64,000 nucleotides of DNA. Source: Apium graveolens (taxonomy: Eukaryota > Streptophyta > Magnoliopsida > Apiales > Apiaceae). The stretch covers positions 231,545,792 through 231,609,791 of the forward strand of contig NC_133649.1 in assembly GCF_009905375.1 (NCBI RefSeq), written 5' to 3'. The notes below the pieces were generated by a model. The model ran no database searches and was not told the DNA's origin. It saw nothing but the letters and a program-made list of their open reading frames with translations. Position numbers and translations under genes: made by a program. This document shows positions 39,101 to 49,200 of this stretch, piece by piece (the stretch's first letter is position 1; the number at the start of each line of letters is the position of its first letter).

Positions 39101-39863
39101 GAAAATGGTTTATATTGCTTTGAAAAAAAGAAGAGAAAGTTGATTATGTCATTGTGGAGCTTAAAGCTCGAGAACCCTGATTCCTGAAATTGTTGATTAT
39201 CTGATTGATTCTATATCTTGAAATACTGTTGTTTTCCTCTATCAAAAGATCTATTTTGATCCTATAATGATTTGTGATGAATGTCGGCTTTCGTCCTGTT
39301 TCGAGCCTTGTTCCATGAAAGCCCCATATTATTCTTCAGATACCTTTCCTTAACCCAAAAAGATGGAAATCTGCCACCTAGATTAAATAAAGTAGAATGC
39401 CCTAGTTTGTTAAAGCATATTGTGATTTGATATTGTAGAACTGCTATATAGTTACTTGCTGAGTTTTATACTCATTTGTTTGTCTTAATCTAACCATGGC
39501 AGTTAAGCAAGAAGATGGCCAGGCTTAGGCGCACTGCTCGTAAGAGCGTACCTGGTGGACCCTACCGTGTTGAGGGCTTCCGGTTGCCAGAGCAGGTAGT
39601 GGTAATAATGAGTGAGCCCGCGCGTAGAAAGAAGAGTATAAAGATACAATGGGTTATATGTCGGTTCCCAACAGGAATTGATATTGTTTATTTAATAATA
39701 TTTTGGGTTTGTAAGTTATATTTTGTGATTGGTAGTTGTGATCTTGTCTCATACTTTATCCTGTTGATCCTATTAGTAGATAATCGGGGTTTATGCATAT
39801 TTAATTATTAGATTAGAGGTGTGTGAGTCCTCATTTCCTAACCCCGAGATTGAGGGCGTCACA
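36133..39863 (+). repeat. Right part of solo-LTR-like remnant 2
   Basis: After the ATTCG copy the sequence shows TATAAAA at about 36496, a pyrimidine-rich start with a CT microsatellite (36585-36605) and a long T/G-rich stretch without frames. A 31-bp-period repeat with a GGACTAGTCC palindrome follows (38874-38931), then a GAGTTTTATACTC motif and a short basic frame (39515-39811), and the end GGCGTCACA. This is compatible with a promoter-bearing LTR; no host gene is visible. Confidence 0.5.
38874..38931. repeat. Two-copy 31-bp-period repeat with a palindrome
   Basis: GTAAGAGGCTAG, then T or C, then GGGACTAGTCCAGT occurs twice. GGACTAGTCC is a perfect 10-bp palindrome in both copies. Confidence 0.85.
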
Positions 39864-39865
39864 TT

Positions 39866-40353
39866 TGCTTGCAAGTTTTTACCTTTCACTTGAAAGGGTT
39901 TTTCTTGTTTTAAGCACTTAGGATTTTATTTTCCTATTTGTATTTGATTTTTGTCTTTTTTCTATTCGGATTTGGTTTTTAAATTTGTTTCCTGGAAGGA
40001 TTCAGATATTGGCTAATTCAAGCTGATATTGAATTTCTCTTGGAATCCTATTGGGTTTGGGTTATTGTCTACGCCTATAAATACCCTTCTCATGTAATCT
40101 TTTAAGGGAGACAATGGATGATATAAAACTTGTGTTTTGAGATAAACTATGAGTAGTTTTTCTTTTCTCTAAACTTTAATTACTGGATTGTTTTGAAGGT
40201 TATATTCGAATTACTTAGTTTCTGGATTGATCTAAGCAATTTGAGATTCAAAGTTCACGTTTCTGGATTGATCGTGTTCTTTTGAAATATCCTCTTCTTC
40301 TCTTATCCCTTTTCTTCTTCTTCTTTTCTTTCTTTGTGGAGAGATCCATATCA
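39866..40353 (+). repeat. 5' LTR of the gag-only element
   Basis: It is nearly identical to 41955-42443 and carries a TATAAATA box at 40076-40083. Confidence 0.88.
40076..40083 (+). promoter_or_regulatory. TATA box in the gag-only element LTR
   Basis: TATAAATA lies about 270 bp before the LTR end. The same box is at 42165-42172 in the 3' LTR. It would start element RNA rightwards. Confidence 0.6.
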
Positions 40354-40356
40354 ATT

Positions 40357-40370
40357 TGGTATCAAGAGCC
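40357..40370 (+). other. Primer binding site of the gag-only element
   Basis: TGGTATCAAGAGCC matches the initiator tRNA-Met complement TGGTATCAGAGCC with one extra A. Confidence 0.75.
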
Positions 40371-40425
40371 AAGGTTTTTTCTCCAATTTCTTAATTGTTG
40401 GGAAATCTAGGTTTAAAAAAAAATT

Positions 40426-40554
40426 ACTATTCACGAGTTACTGTTCAGGGGGTTACTGTTCACGAATACTGTTCATAGACACTGTTCACGAGTACTGTTC
40501 ACGGGAACTGTTCATTGGCACTGTTCCCGGGTACTATTCATAAAAACAATTCAG
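40426..40554 (+). repeat. 13-bp tandem array in the leader
   Basis: About ten units start ACTGTTCA (variants ACTATTCA, ACTGTTCC) followed by five variable bases; seven successive units are exactly 13 bp. The array lies between the primer site and the gag ATG at 40564. Confidence 0.9.
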
Positions 40555-40563
40555 ATTTTTCTT

Positions 40564-41923
40564 ATGGCTACGGATGAATTGTTCAGAAAATACTTGGAAA
40601 ATTGGATGAGATTGATAAACGTACTCAAAAGCTTGCTAATTCAACGGAATCGAGGTTTGATGAATTGGATAAAATTTTAGTTAAGGTGAAAGATAGTGAT
40701 GAAGTCTATGATCCTGGTATAGATCTTGGTTATTTTACAGGTTTAGGGTAGCATAGATGATTTTGTTGAATGGGTTACACAAGTCGACAAGATTTCTGCT
40801 TATACAGGTTGGACTGAGATGAGAATATTCAAGATTGCAGCGCTTAAACTTACAAAGAAAGCAGGCTTGTGGTTTGATAATCTAAACACAAAAAGAGTTA
40901 GATCTGGAAAAGGAAAGATTATGACTTGGATATCTCTGAAGAAGAAACTTCGTGCAAAATTTATTCCTTTGCATTATAAATTCGAATGTATAATGAAGAT
41001 GACATCCCTCTCTCAAGGTACTATGAGTGTTTCTGAGTATACTTCTGAATTTTATAGATTGCGCCTTATTTGTGACTTGGAGGAGACAAGAAACAATTAA
41101 AATTGGAAGATTTATTCATGGATTGAATTTGCCTATTTATCGAAAGGTTAAATCAAGTCCATATATCTCGTTTAATGATGTATGCAATCTTGCTTTGGAA
41201 TTTGAATCTTTTCAACAAGACGAGAAATTGAAGTCTTCCCTTCACGAGTTTACTCTTTCAAAAGAAACTAAAGAAGAAGACTTTGTCAGTGTGGAGAATG
41301 TCGAGGATCTTGTTGTTGATTACCAGGTGTTACATGTGGCGACTACATCAAATTTGGATAAAAAGGATGAACCAGTTACAAAAGAAGCTATGATAGAGAA
41401 GCATGAAGAAAGAAAGTCACTTGTTGAGAAAATTTTGGTTGTTGAAAAAAATCAGATAGATGCATCTCCTAAATTTGTGTGTGACGACATTGTTGAAGGA
41501 GAAGAGATACTAAAGGAGAAGTTCGAAACTAAAGAGGTTGTGTACAAGGAAAACAACATCATCCTAGTGGAACACAATGATTTTATGGGGGTGGAGAACT
41601 TGTTGAATGCACCTATCTCATCAAACTATCTTATTCTTTCGAGTTTACTTCCAAAGCTATTGCTGATGGAATTGAAATTTAAGGCTTTCAAGTTCTACAA
41701 GAAATCACCTCATTGTATGCTTATTCTTAAATACTTTAGAACTCGAGGGCGAGTTTTCTTCAAAGGAGAGGAGAATGATGAGGATCAAGGAATGAATATA
41801 TTAATTTGGATTTGGTTATGTGTGCTCGTGGTGATGTTCAATTGGAGAGGACGCAAACATGGGTTATGCAGCTTACTTGGACAACAAGGAATAAAGGAGC
41901 GATGCATGAAGTTGGACAAGTAG
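40564..41923 (+). pseudogene. Ty3/gypsy-type gag with unusual C-terminal extension (frameshifted)
   Basis: An ATG at 40564 opens MATDELFRKYLE. After a shift comes a charged segment (KLDEIDKRTQKLANSTESRF), and after a further shift at about 40750 SIDDFVEWVTQVDKISAYTG. Then follows the gag core: ALKLTKKAGLWFDNL, WISLKKKLRAKFIP and VSEYTSEFYRL (40819-41100). A third shift near 41092 leads to 41027-41923, which starts IKIGRFIHGLNLPIYRKVKS and continues about 200 residues past the known gag core: acidic and lysine-rich first, then a hydrophobic stretch ILIWIWLCVLVVMFNW near the end. No zinc knuckle is visible. Gag would build the particle. The tail matches no family I know and stops 31 bp before the 3' LTR. 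Confidence 0.78.
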
Positions 41924-41954
41924 CTGATTATTATATAATTATTAATTCGAATTT

Positions 41955-42443
41955 TGCTTGCAAGTTTTTACCTTTCACTTGAAAGGGTTTTTCTTGTTTT
42001 AAGCACTTAGGATTTTATTTTCCTATTTGTATTTGATTTTTGTCTTTTTTCTATTCGGATTTGGTTTTTAAATTTGTTTCCTGGAAGGATTCAGATATTG
42101 GCTAATTCAAGCTGATATTGAATTTCTCTTGGAATCCTATTGGGTTTGGGTTATTGTCTAAGCCTATAAATACCCTTCTCATGTAATCTTTTAAGGGAGA
42201 CAATGGATGATATAAAACTTGTGTTTTGAGATAAACTATGAGTAGTTTTTCTTTTCTCTAAACTTCAATTACTGGATTGTTTTGAAGGTTATATTCGAAT
42301 TACTTAGTTTCTGGATTGATCTAAGCAATTTGAGATTCAAAGTTCACAGTTTCTGGATTGATCGTGTTCTTTTGAAATATGCTTTTCTTCTCTTATCCCT
42401 TTTCTTCTTCTTCTTTTCTTTCTTTGTGGAGAGATCCACATCA
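41955..42443 (+). repeat. 3' LTR of the gag-only element
   Basis: It differs from the 5' LTR by only a handful of bases (for example ACGCCTATAAA versus AAGCCTATAAA, CCTATAT versus GCTTTTC near the end). The sequence before it is AT-rich, without a clear polypurine tract. Confidence 0.88.
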
Positions 42444-44590
42444 TTATATCTAACTGTTCTATTCCTAAACTCTGATTTGGAAGGAACATTATTTATCTCT
42501 TTATTCTTCTTGCAAGAATTTGCAAGATGATTAGTACTCACAGTTCAAATAGGCATTTCTAGGTGCATTGAGAGGAGTTATATAATTTCCATTCTTATTA
42601 ACACCTACCTTGCCATTCCTATTCTTCCTAGGCCTTTTCTTCTTGCCTTTCATGTGTAGATCCTTCAGCTTTTTCTAAAGCTGTTTCTTGAGTCATTAAA
42701 CCAATATTTACTGATTTTATATGAACCTGTTCACTCTTATCAATATAAGTTTGATCTAGGTGCTGAGGTTAAACCTACCTCATTAACTGATCTAACAGCA
42801 TCAACACTTGGATTAAACTTAATGGTCTTCAACTGAACCTTGTTCAGCTTGACCTTAGTATCAGTACTTACCGATTTATTTTTCTCAATTTTTTTTTCAA
42901 TTTTCTTATCTGAATTAGATCTATCATTATATCCTAATCATGATCCCCAACAGCCATTCTCTAAAGTTTCCTGAGTTGGTCCAAAGTTTAATAACCTCTC
43001 TTTCTTTAGCTAACTCCTTTTCTAGATAAGCATGCTTTTCTAACAATTTTTCTTTAACATAAACAACATAATCCCTTTCTTTTTGAATTTCAAGCATGGA
43101 AAGCAACTCAATTTCTAGATTATCATTCATTTTCTTTAACACATAGTTTTCACTTTTGATTCCATTGTTCTCTAAGGTTTGATCCCTATAATTAACATGC
43201 AGAGATTTAAGAAAAAATCTTAATTCATAGATATCATCAGTATCAAAAGCAAGAATAGTCTAAGGTACCTTTAATTCAACATTTTCAACCTCGGTATTAA
43301 CATTTGCCATAAGAGCATAATTGACCTCATCATCTGATTCAGATGAATCATCCCAGTTTTTCTACTTTGAGATCAAAGTTTAATTCTTCTCAGCTCTGGG
43401 TTTTCTGCAGTCAGCTGCAAAGTGTTCAATTCCATCACAGTTGTAGCATCTCTCATTTGACTTGTCAAGTTTTTCAGATCTTGATTCCTTCCAATCAGTA
43501 TTTATTCTGTTGTTCCCCTTATCAGAGTTTGAGGAACTAGAACCTTTTATGGAAAATCTTCTCCCTTTCTTGAAGTTCTTGTAGACCATCTTCTTGAAGC
43601 CTTTAACCAATAGAGCTGGCATTTGCTCCATGTCTTCATTGTTGTCATGATCACTGTCAGTATCTGATTCAATATCAGTATTTGAGTCATCATCAGAGTT
43701 TGATATTTCAGTATCTGACTTTGCAATCATAGATTTTTCTTTGGAGTAGCTTTTTCTCTTAGCTTTCTCCTTTGGCTTCTCTTCAATTCTAAGTGCAATT
43801 GGTCTAGACTTAGATCATTTCCTCTTGCTTCTTTACTCCATCTCTAGTTCATGAGTTTTCAGTATTCCATAGATCTCATCTAGAGGTGTGTCATTAAGTT
43901 CATAGTTATCCCTTATTCACGTGACCTTAAAGTCCCACTTTTCAGGGAGAGCAAGTAGGAACTTCAAGTTTGATTCCTCCAAAATCATACTCCTTGTCGA
44001 CAAGAGACAAGTCATTCAGAAGCTTCTGAAATCTGTCATAGATCTCAATTAAGGACTCATTATCTCTTGAGTTAAAGTGCTCGTATTCTTGAGTAAGTAC
44101 TGTCCTCCTATTCTTCTTGATAGCAATTGTGCCTTGAAACTTTACTTATAAAGAATCTCAAATCTCTTTTGCTGTCTTACATCCAATAACCCTATTAGAC
44201 ATAACACTATCAAGATTGCTGTGTAAGATGTGTCTGACTTTTGCATCCTTCATAATAGATGAAAAATCTTCAAGGAGAATAGTCCTTCTTATCTTTGTCA
44301 ATCATCTTTTATGGTTCTCCTGCAACAGAAACAAGCTACCTTCATTGGTTTATGAGGACCATCATAAATTCTGTTTAGATATTCAGGATTTGTGGCTTCC
44401 AAACACATGGCCATCCTGACTTTCCAGATTGGATATTCATGTATCTTCAGGATTGGCACATTGATTGCTTCATACCTACTCATGTTGCTACTAATCTGTG
44501 ATGTGGCTGGGGGTGGTGGATTTGTGGTGCTTCTTCTTTGTGTGATATTGTAGAATTGATTTTCAGATCTTCAACTATTTGTATGTCAAC
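42444..44590 (-). pseudogene. Copia A gag (broken)
   Basis: Reading leftwards from the primer site, 44298-44483 is the gag start, with YEAINVPILKIHEYPIWKVR and MAMCLEATNPEYLN. A decayed core follows. Then 43380-43730 has an acidic Ser/Asp stretch and a CCHC zinc knuckle in ERCYNCDGIEHFAADCRKPR, which would bind RNA. Next, 42927-43142 is a predicted coiled coil (KEKLLEKHAYLEKELAKERE). Finally, 42444-42541 keeps LANSCKKNKEINNVPSKSEF, which in related elements leads towards a second cysteine motif and the protease. A knuckle followed by a coiled coil is characteristic of Sirevirus gag. Frameshifts occur at several points, and the sequence is cut at 42443 by the gag-only element, with protease and integrase missing beyond. 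Confidence 0.82.
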
Positions 44591-44595
44591 AACAA

Positions 44596-44607
44596 GCTCT
44601 GATACCA
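44596..44607 (-). other. Copia A primer binding site (initiator tRNA-Met)
   Basis: The plus strand reads GCTCTGATACCA, two bases from the LTR; the element's strand gives TGGTATCAGAGC. Confidence 0.9.
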
Positions 44608-44609
44608 AT

Positions 44610-45114
44610 TGTTAGGTCCATAATCAACTATAGAGAGGGGGGGTGAATACAGTTTATGCAATCAATTCGACAAAGCTTCAACAGAATTAACAGTTTTAAT
44701 TTTAACAGATAAAAACTGATTAAAAATGTACTCTCTCAAAAGGATGAACAAATATCCTTGAGAGCTGTTAAGTTATGTGAATGATATAACAATGTTCGTA
44801 ATGCACATTGCATGAACCTAATATGTGCTTTATATAAGGCACAACTACACAATTAAATAAGGAATCATATTCTATTGCAATAAGAATACCTATCCATGTA
44901 TGATTGCTTCTGAGATAAAGTCATAACCGCCTTGAATTCATGCTTTCCTTTTCCATATCGAATATCTACTGAAGTGACAAATCCTGATGACATCATTAGC
45001 TGATCATCAAGTATTGATATAAGTATTGATAACGTCACTCTTTAGTAAATACTGATATAAGTCCTGATATGAACTTCTGATAGTTTATGTTAATATCATC
45101 AATTATATCTAACA
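44610..45114 (-). repeat. Copia A 5' LTR
   Basis: This 505-bp LTR starts TGTTAGGTCC and ends CTAACA, followed by the duplication CAAAA (45115-45119). A TATATAAA-type box on the minus strand (about 44830-44837) is a plausible promoter. Confidence 0.88.
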
Positions 45115-45119
45115 CAAAA

Positions 45120-45468
45120 TTAAACAAGTATAAGTAAAAGTAATCTACCGAGAACAAAACGCAATGACTAAGAGTCATACACTAACCATTAACTATCAAG
45201 TACTGAAAATCATGTTTACTATATATTGATAAAATTAGATACATTATTTATCACCTTTATCTTTATAAATTTGGTTATGAATCTTATAGTACTGCTCTTC
45301 CATGTTTTATATGGGCCTTTTATGTTCCTTTCTTGCATCAACAACTGTCCTAAAACTTAAGGTTCAACTTTAATCACGTAGGCACTCTGTTCTGTTTTAG
45401 GATTAAAGTTAAGATGTTATCCTCAATGCACTTCAAATACTACATTACTTGCCTATAAACTAAAGATA
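45120..45468. other. Intergenic flank between copia A and the non-coding LTR element
   Basis: No gene is visible. The part at about 45385-45465 resembles 51627-51720 on the other side of the LTR element (CACTCTGTT-TGT, AAGTTAA-GTGTTA-, ATACTACATTA), a diverged duplicate of unknown nature. Confidence 0.4.
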
Positions 45469-45473
45469 ATATA

Positions 45474-46193
45474 TGTTATCAATCTTGTACGATAAAGACA
45501 TTATTATATATATATATTGAATATATAACTACTTCACAAGAACATTGCTAATTCTTAAATCACATAAGCATATGAGAATTAACAATTAAATTAGGAGAAG
45601 GGTTTGAGAAAACAAACAAAGATTGGATTTAATCTCGAGTCCAGAAAACTGTCTCCTTGAAGCAGTTTCGCCCCGCACCATCCGTGTTTAGCGACCTACT
45701 TCCCAGGATAAAATGAGATACTAGTATAATCGATAGATCGAATATACTCTCAGCGAACTTGAACTGAGCCGGAGAACTATCACCGGAATATTGGAAAAAT
45801 TTAAGACTAAAGAGACCGAGAATGAAAGAGATGACTCTTATTTTCTTGACTTAATAAAACTGATGCCCTAAGACTCTATTTATAAAGAGAGGCTTGAAAG
45901 GACTTGTTTTTCTTTTCGATGTGGTACATGGTATTTATAAGAAAAACTAAGGAATGGGTTTGTGCTACTCTCGATATGGTACAAAACCACTTTTCATATT
46001 AAAAGGTAAAACTTTGGAACATCAGTTCTCATTCACCTTTTACTCATTTTGAGCGTGTAAATATGCATTGGAATCCCCTCGAAGAGGAGAATACGTTCCA
46101 ATAAATACACACCACTAACACATAATGTGTCTCACTCATATAGAGTCTCAAAATGATTCACAACTTAGTCTAAAATATTAAGTTTATCCAACA
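45474..46193 (-). repeat. 3' LTR of the non-coding element
   Basis: It pairs with 50787-51506. A minus-strand TATAAATA box lies at 45877-45884. Confidence 0.88.
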
Positions 46194-46206
46194 ATCCCCC
46201 ACAAAT
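46194..46206 (-). other. Polypurine tract of the non-coding element
   Basis: The plus strand reads ATCCCCCACAAAT after the LTR; on the element's strand this is a G-rich purine run directly before TGTTGG. Confidence 0.7.
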
Positions 46207-49200
46207 GAGATTGATGGTCCAGTAGCACGCACCACATAGACAGACAGACGCGGAGCTTGACTTGGTGATAGTTCCGGCGGTCAGATATAGCATACGATAG
46301 GTAGAGAATGCTCCTTGAACCTTCGCTCGAATAAGTATATCGACTTTACTGGTAGACAGTATGACACGATGTCCTTGAACTGTTCGACCGTTTGTATAAA
46401 CGATGACATACTCATCATTATATCTTTCCTGACTCATTCAGTTCTCATGATTATGTCCATTTTGGCCCTGGAACATCGTCCTGGTTCTGCAAGAGTTTCT
46501 AAAGAATTGTGCCTCGCAATTCTCCTTTGAAGCGGCCATACTTCTCTCTTACATAAGTGATCTTTATCTTATAGAGTAACCCGCGTTTACTCAACCGAAT
46601 ATTATGTATTCAAACTTGAAATTCTTGTATTCATCAAAGATCATTAAAAGCATAAAGCTTAACCTCGTACCTTGCGGGTCTCACTGTTTCATCATCATAG
46701 AAATAGGCCAGGGGTAACCCCCACAGTGATTTGGTCATCATGATTTAGTTGTCCCATTGAACCAAGTTCTTGGGATCTCCAGTCAGCAAGGTTGGGTGTC
46801 CACCATGACGCCGTTAAGCAATAGGCAAGGCTCATTCCTCTCGATGATTTGACAACTATCTCTCGGTCTAACTAGATTCCCTTGGCTTAAACAGATTCAC
46901 TCAGTTTAACCATCTGGTTAGTGGATCCAAACATTATTATTTAACTTTACATAGTCAATCATGATAATTCTCGTTGAGAATAGTTGTTTAATGGTATTAT
47001 GTCCTCATCATAGATGTGAGACATACCATTTCATACACAATAATGTGATCTCCCAATTTGCATATTGTTTACACGATATATGCATATTGAAGACACATTT
47101 TCCTTGTCATTTAGGAATATCCTTACAAAGTGGCTATTCAGCCTTTTAACTGCATTTATTTTATGCACCAGACTCGTATTCCATCATGAATCGAGCTAAG
47201 TTTAGGATTTCCATGACACGGCTGCTAAGTGTGAAATGTATTCTCGAATGACTTTTAAGGTCTTAAAGTCAAATATCTAATTTACATACTATATTCACAT
47301 AGTACAATTAGATATCTTTCGTATTGCAGTCCAAGCTCACGAGCACATATCATACACCTTAAATCTCATTGCAATCACTTCCAAGTGACCAGTTTCCATT
47401 GTACTCGTGCATCTACACAGTTTACCAACTGTGTAGCCTATGTCTAATTTTGTACAATTTTAAAAAGTACAACAGACTTGCAATCCTTCTTGAGAGATCC
47501 TTGTTCATCTACGCTTGGATAAATATAAATCCATTCTAGCTATGACAACTTTAGCTTCGTTGATCTCTTCAAAATTCACATCACCAACATGTGACATGTA
47601 TCATTTAAAAATTTTAAAGTCACGAAGATTGTAATCTTCAAATCAAATCTTTTCAATCTCATCAAGATTTTCAGAGATGATCCTTTTGTCATTACTTCTC
47701 GTAATGATCAGATCACTCACATGCAATCAGTTATGACTTGCATATCATGTGTAAATAATACATGCACACTTGTCAATTCTCTGATTTTGAATCAGTTTGA
47801 CATCTCATATTGACATATTTCACATTTATGAAATAACTTTACTAGTTATTACTTAAGGCTTCACTTGTTATTGATATTACCAGCTTTTAGCGTCCCAAAA
47901 AACCAGCAATTTCAGTTTGCATCATTACCGAGTTTAAGCGTCCTTAAACTGGCAGTCCTTATTCACATAGCAACCAATTTTGAGCGTCCTTAAAATGGCA
48001 ATCATGTCATTTATTTGAAGCCATTGCTTATCATAGCAATATCAAATTTAATATGCCATTATTTCGTGTCAATATTGTTTCACTCAATATGATCACCGAA
48101 AATACAGATTTTCTACTCTTGCTTTATCTAGAGCAACCCTCGAGTTCACGTAAATAGATATTTCTCCAAATATCAATTTAGAAAGACCATCTCAATGTTC
48201 ATTGATGCACTTTTGAATTTCACAATACGATAATTTTAGTATCATCTTAATGAACCTTATTCTCAAAACTCGAGAATATTTCATAAATTATATAAGGTCA
48301 TCACTTTCGAATGTAATATTTTAGTATCAGTCTGACCTTATACTTCCTTCAGACCCATATATATTTTTCCAATTTGAAAATTCATTTGGGTCCTTATGCT
48401 TCTATCTCGTAAGAAGATCTATATATTTTTTAAACAAGATTCTGTCAAACAGAACCACTCTCTCTATTTCTTAACATCCTTTCCCCCACAAAGGACATAG
48501 AGAGAACATGCACAATCCATTTTCTAGTACACGTGCTAGAAAATCTTGATTTATTGACTCTCAGTAATAGTCAAGTTTTCTCTTGATATATTCACTTATT
48601 AAGAAACTATACGAGAAGCGTATTGCTTCTATTAAATTTATGAGTTCACCTTCAAGCAAATTATCAAGACATTCGGGACTAGCAATTATCCATGTCTTTT
48701 GCTCTCTGCAGGTTCATCCTCACATTCATCCAATAACTCGTAAGTTCATTTAGATGACTTTTAATTACAGATCTACTAGGATCTACTAGCTTATCGCATA
48801 AGCATTCCTAAACTCTGTAATAGTATTCTTACGAATCTCAAAAATTAGATTCATATATCGGATATTATTAGACTCAACCATTGTCTATGTATCCATCCAA
48901 AATATCTCAATTGATTTTGGATCTCATGCTACCAACAGAGGTATTGGTATCAAGTTTCGAGATACCCCCACATTTCAATTATTTTCAAGAATGTTTCATT
49001 ACATTCCACTATTCATAGAAAATTCAATAATTTTCTATTTTAGATACCCCACAATTTTAATATTTTAAAGAATGTCAGAAAACATTCCAAAACTAATAGG
49101 AAATTTAATTATTTCCTTCTATGGTATCATGTTTAAGGAACTGATTAGCCCTTCGTAACTAATATCCTCAAATTCAGTAATAGTCTGAGCTGATCACAAT

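Larger units (their letters stand above)
21606..39863 (+). mobile_element. Solo-LTR-like gypsy remnant 2, host of element B2
   Basis: Without B2 this is about 4.2 kb (21606-22064 plus 36138-39863). It begins TGTGATGTGATG and ends GATTGAGGGCGTCACA, a loosely inverted pair. It has the layout of a plant gypsy LTR: AT-rich U3, a TATAAAA at about 36496, a CT-rich transcribed start, then a long tail with a short basic frame (39515 onward). No gag-pol and no second LTR are present. The target duplication is unclear because the right edge adjoins the gag-only element and copia A sequence is missing there. Confidence 0.5.
39866..42443 (+). mobile_element. Gag-only LTR retrotransposon (TR-GAG-like)
   Basis: Direct LTRs at 39866-40353 and 41955-42443 (488 and 489 bp) start TGCTTGCAAG and end ATCCATATCA or ATCCACATCA. 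A tRNA-iMet-like primer site TGGTATCAAGAGCC (40357-40370) follows the left LTR by three bases, so the element reads rightwards. The 1.6-kb interior encodes only a Ty3/gypsy-type gag; no protease, RT or integrase is present. It would depend on another element for copying and integration. A clear 5-bp duplication is not seen (ACATT on the left; TTATA, or TCATT if the LTR ends three bases earlier, on the right). Confidence 0.85.
256..45114 (-). mobile_element. Copia A: Sirevirus-like Ty1/copia retrotransposon split by nested insertions
   Basis: The two ends are related LTRs (256-761 and 44610-45114) flanked by identical 5-bp duplications, CAAAA at 251-255 and 45115-45119. A polypurine tract (reverse complement at 762-771) lies beside the left LTR. 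A primer binding site complementary to initiator tRNA-Met (reverse complement at 44596-44607) lies beside the right LTR. The element therefore reads right to left: 5' LTR, gag (42444-44590), RT and RNase H (19446-21145), env-like region (762-2068), 3' LTR. The Sirevirus assignment rests on the RT signature SMMGELSYFLGLQVKQ, the post-knuckle coiled coil in gag and the extra 3' ORF. About 38 kb of younger insertions separate the parts. The LTRs differ at roughly one site in eight by eye, so the element is old. Protease and integrase are not found. Confidence 0.88.

Noticed and set aside
40426..40554. CRISPR-like array
   Set aside because: Units are 13 bp with only five variable bases and the locus is in a plant retrotransposon leader. 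There are no spacers of CRISPR size and no cas genes.
42344..42541. 65-codon minus-strand frame
   Set aside because: It joins the end of copia A gag to antisense sequence of the gag-only element LTR, so it is an artificial fusion across an insertion boundary.
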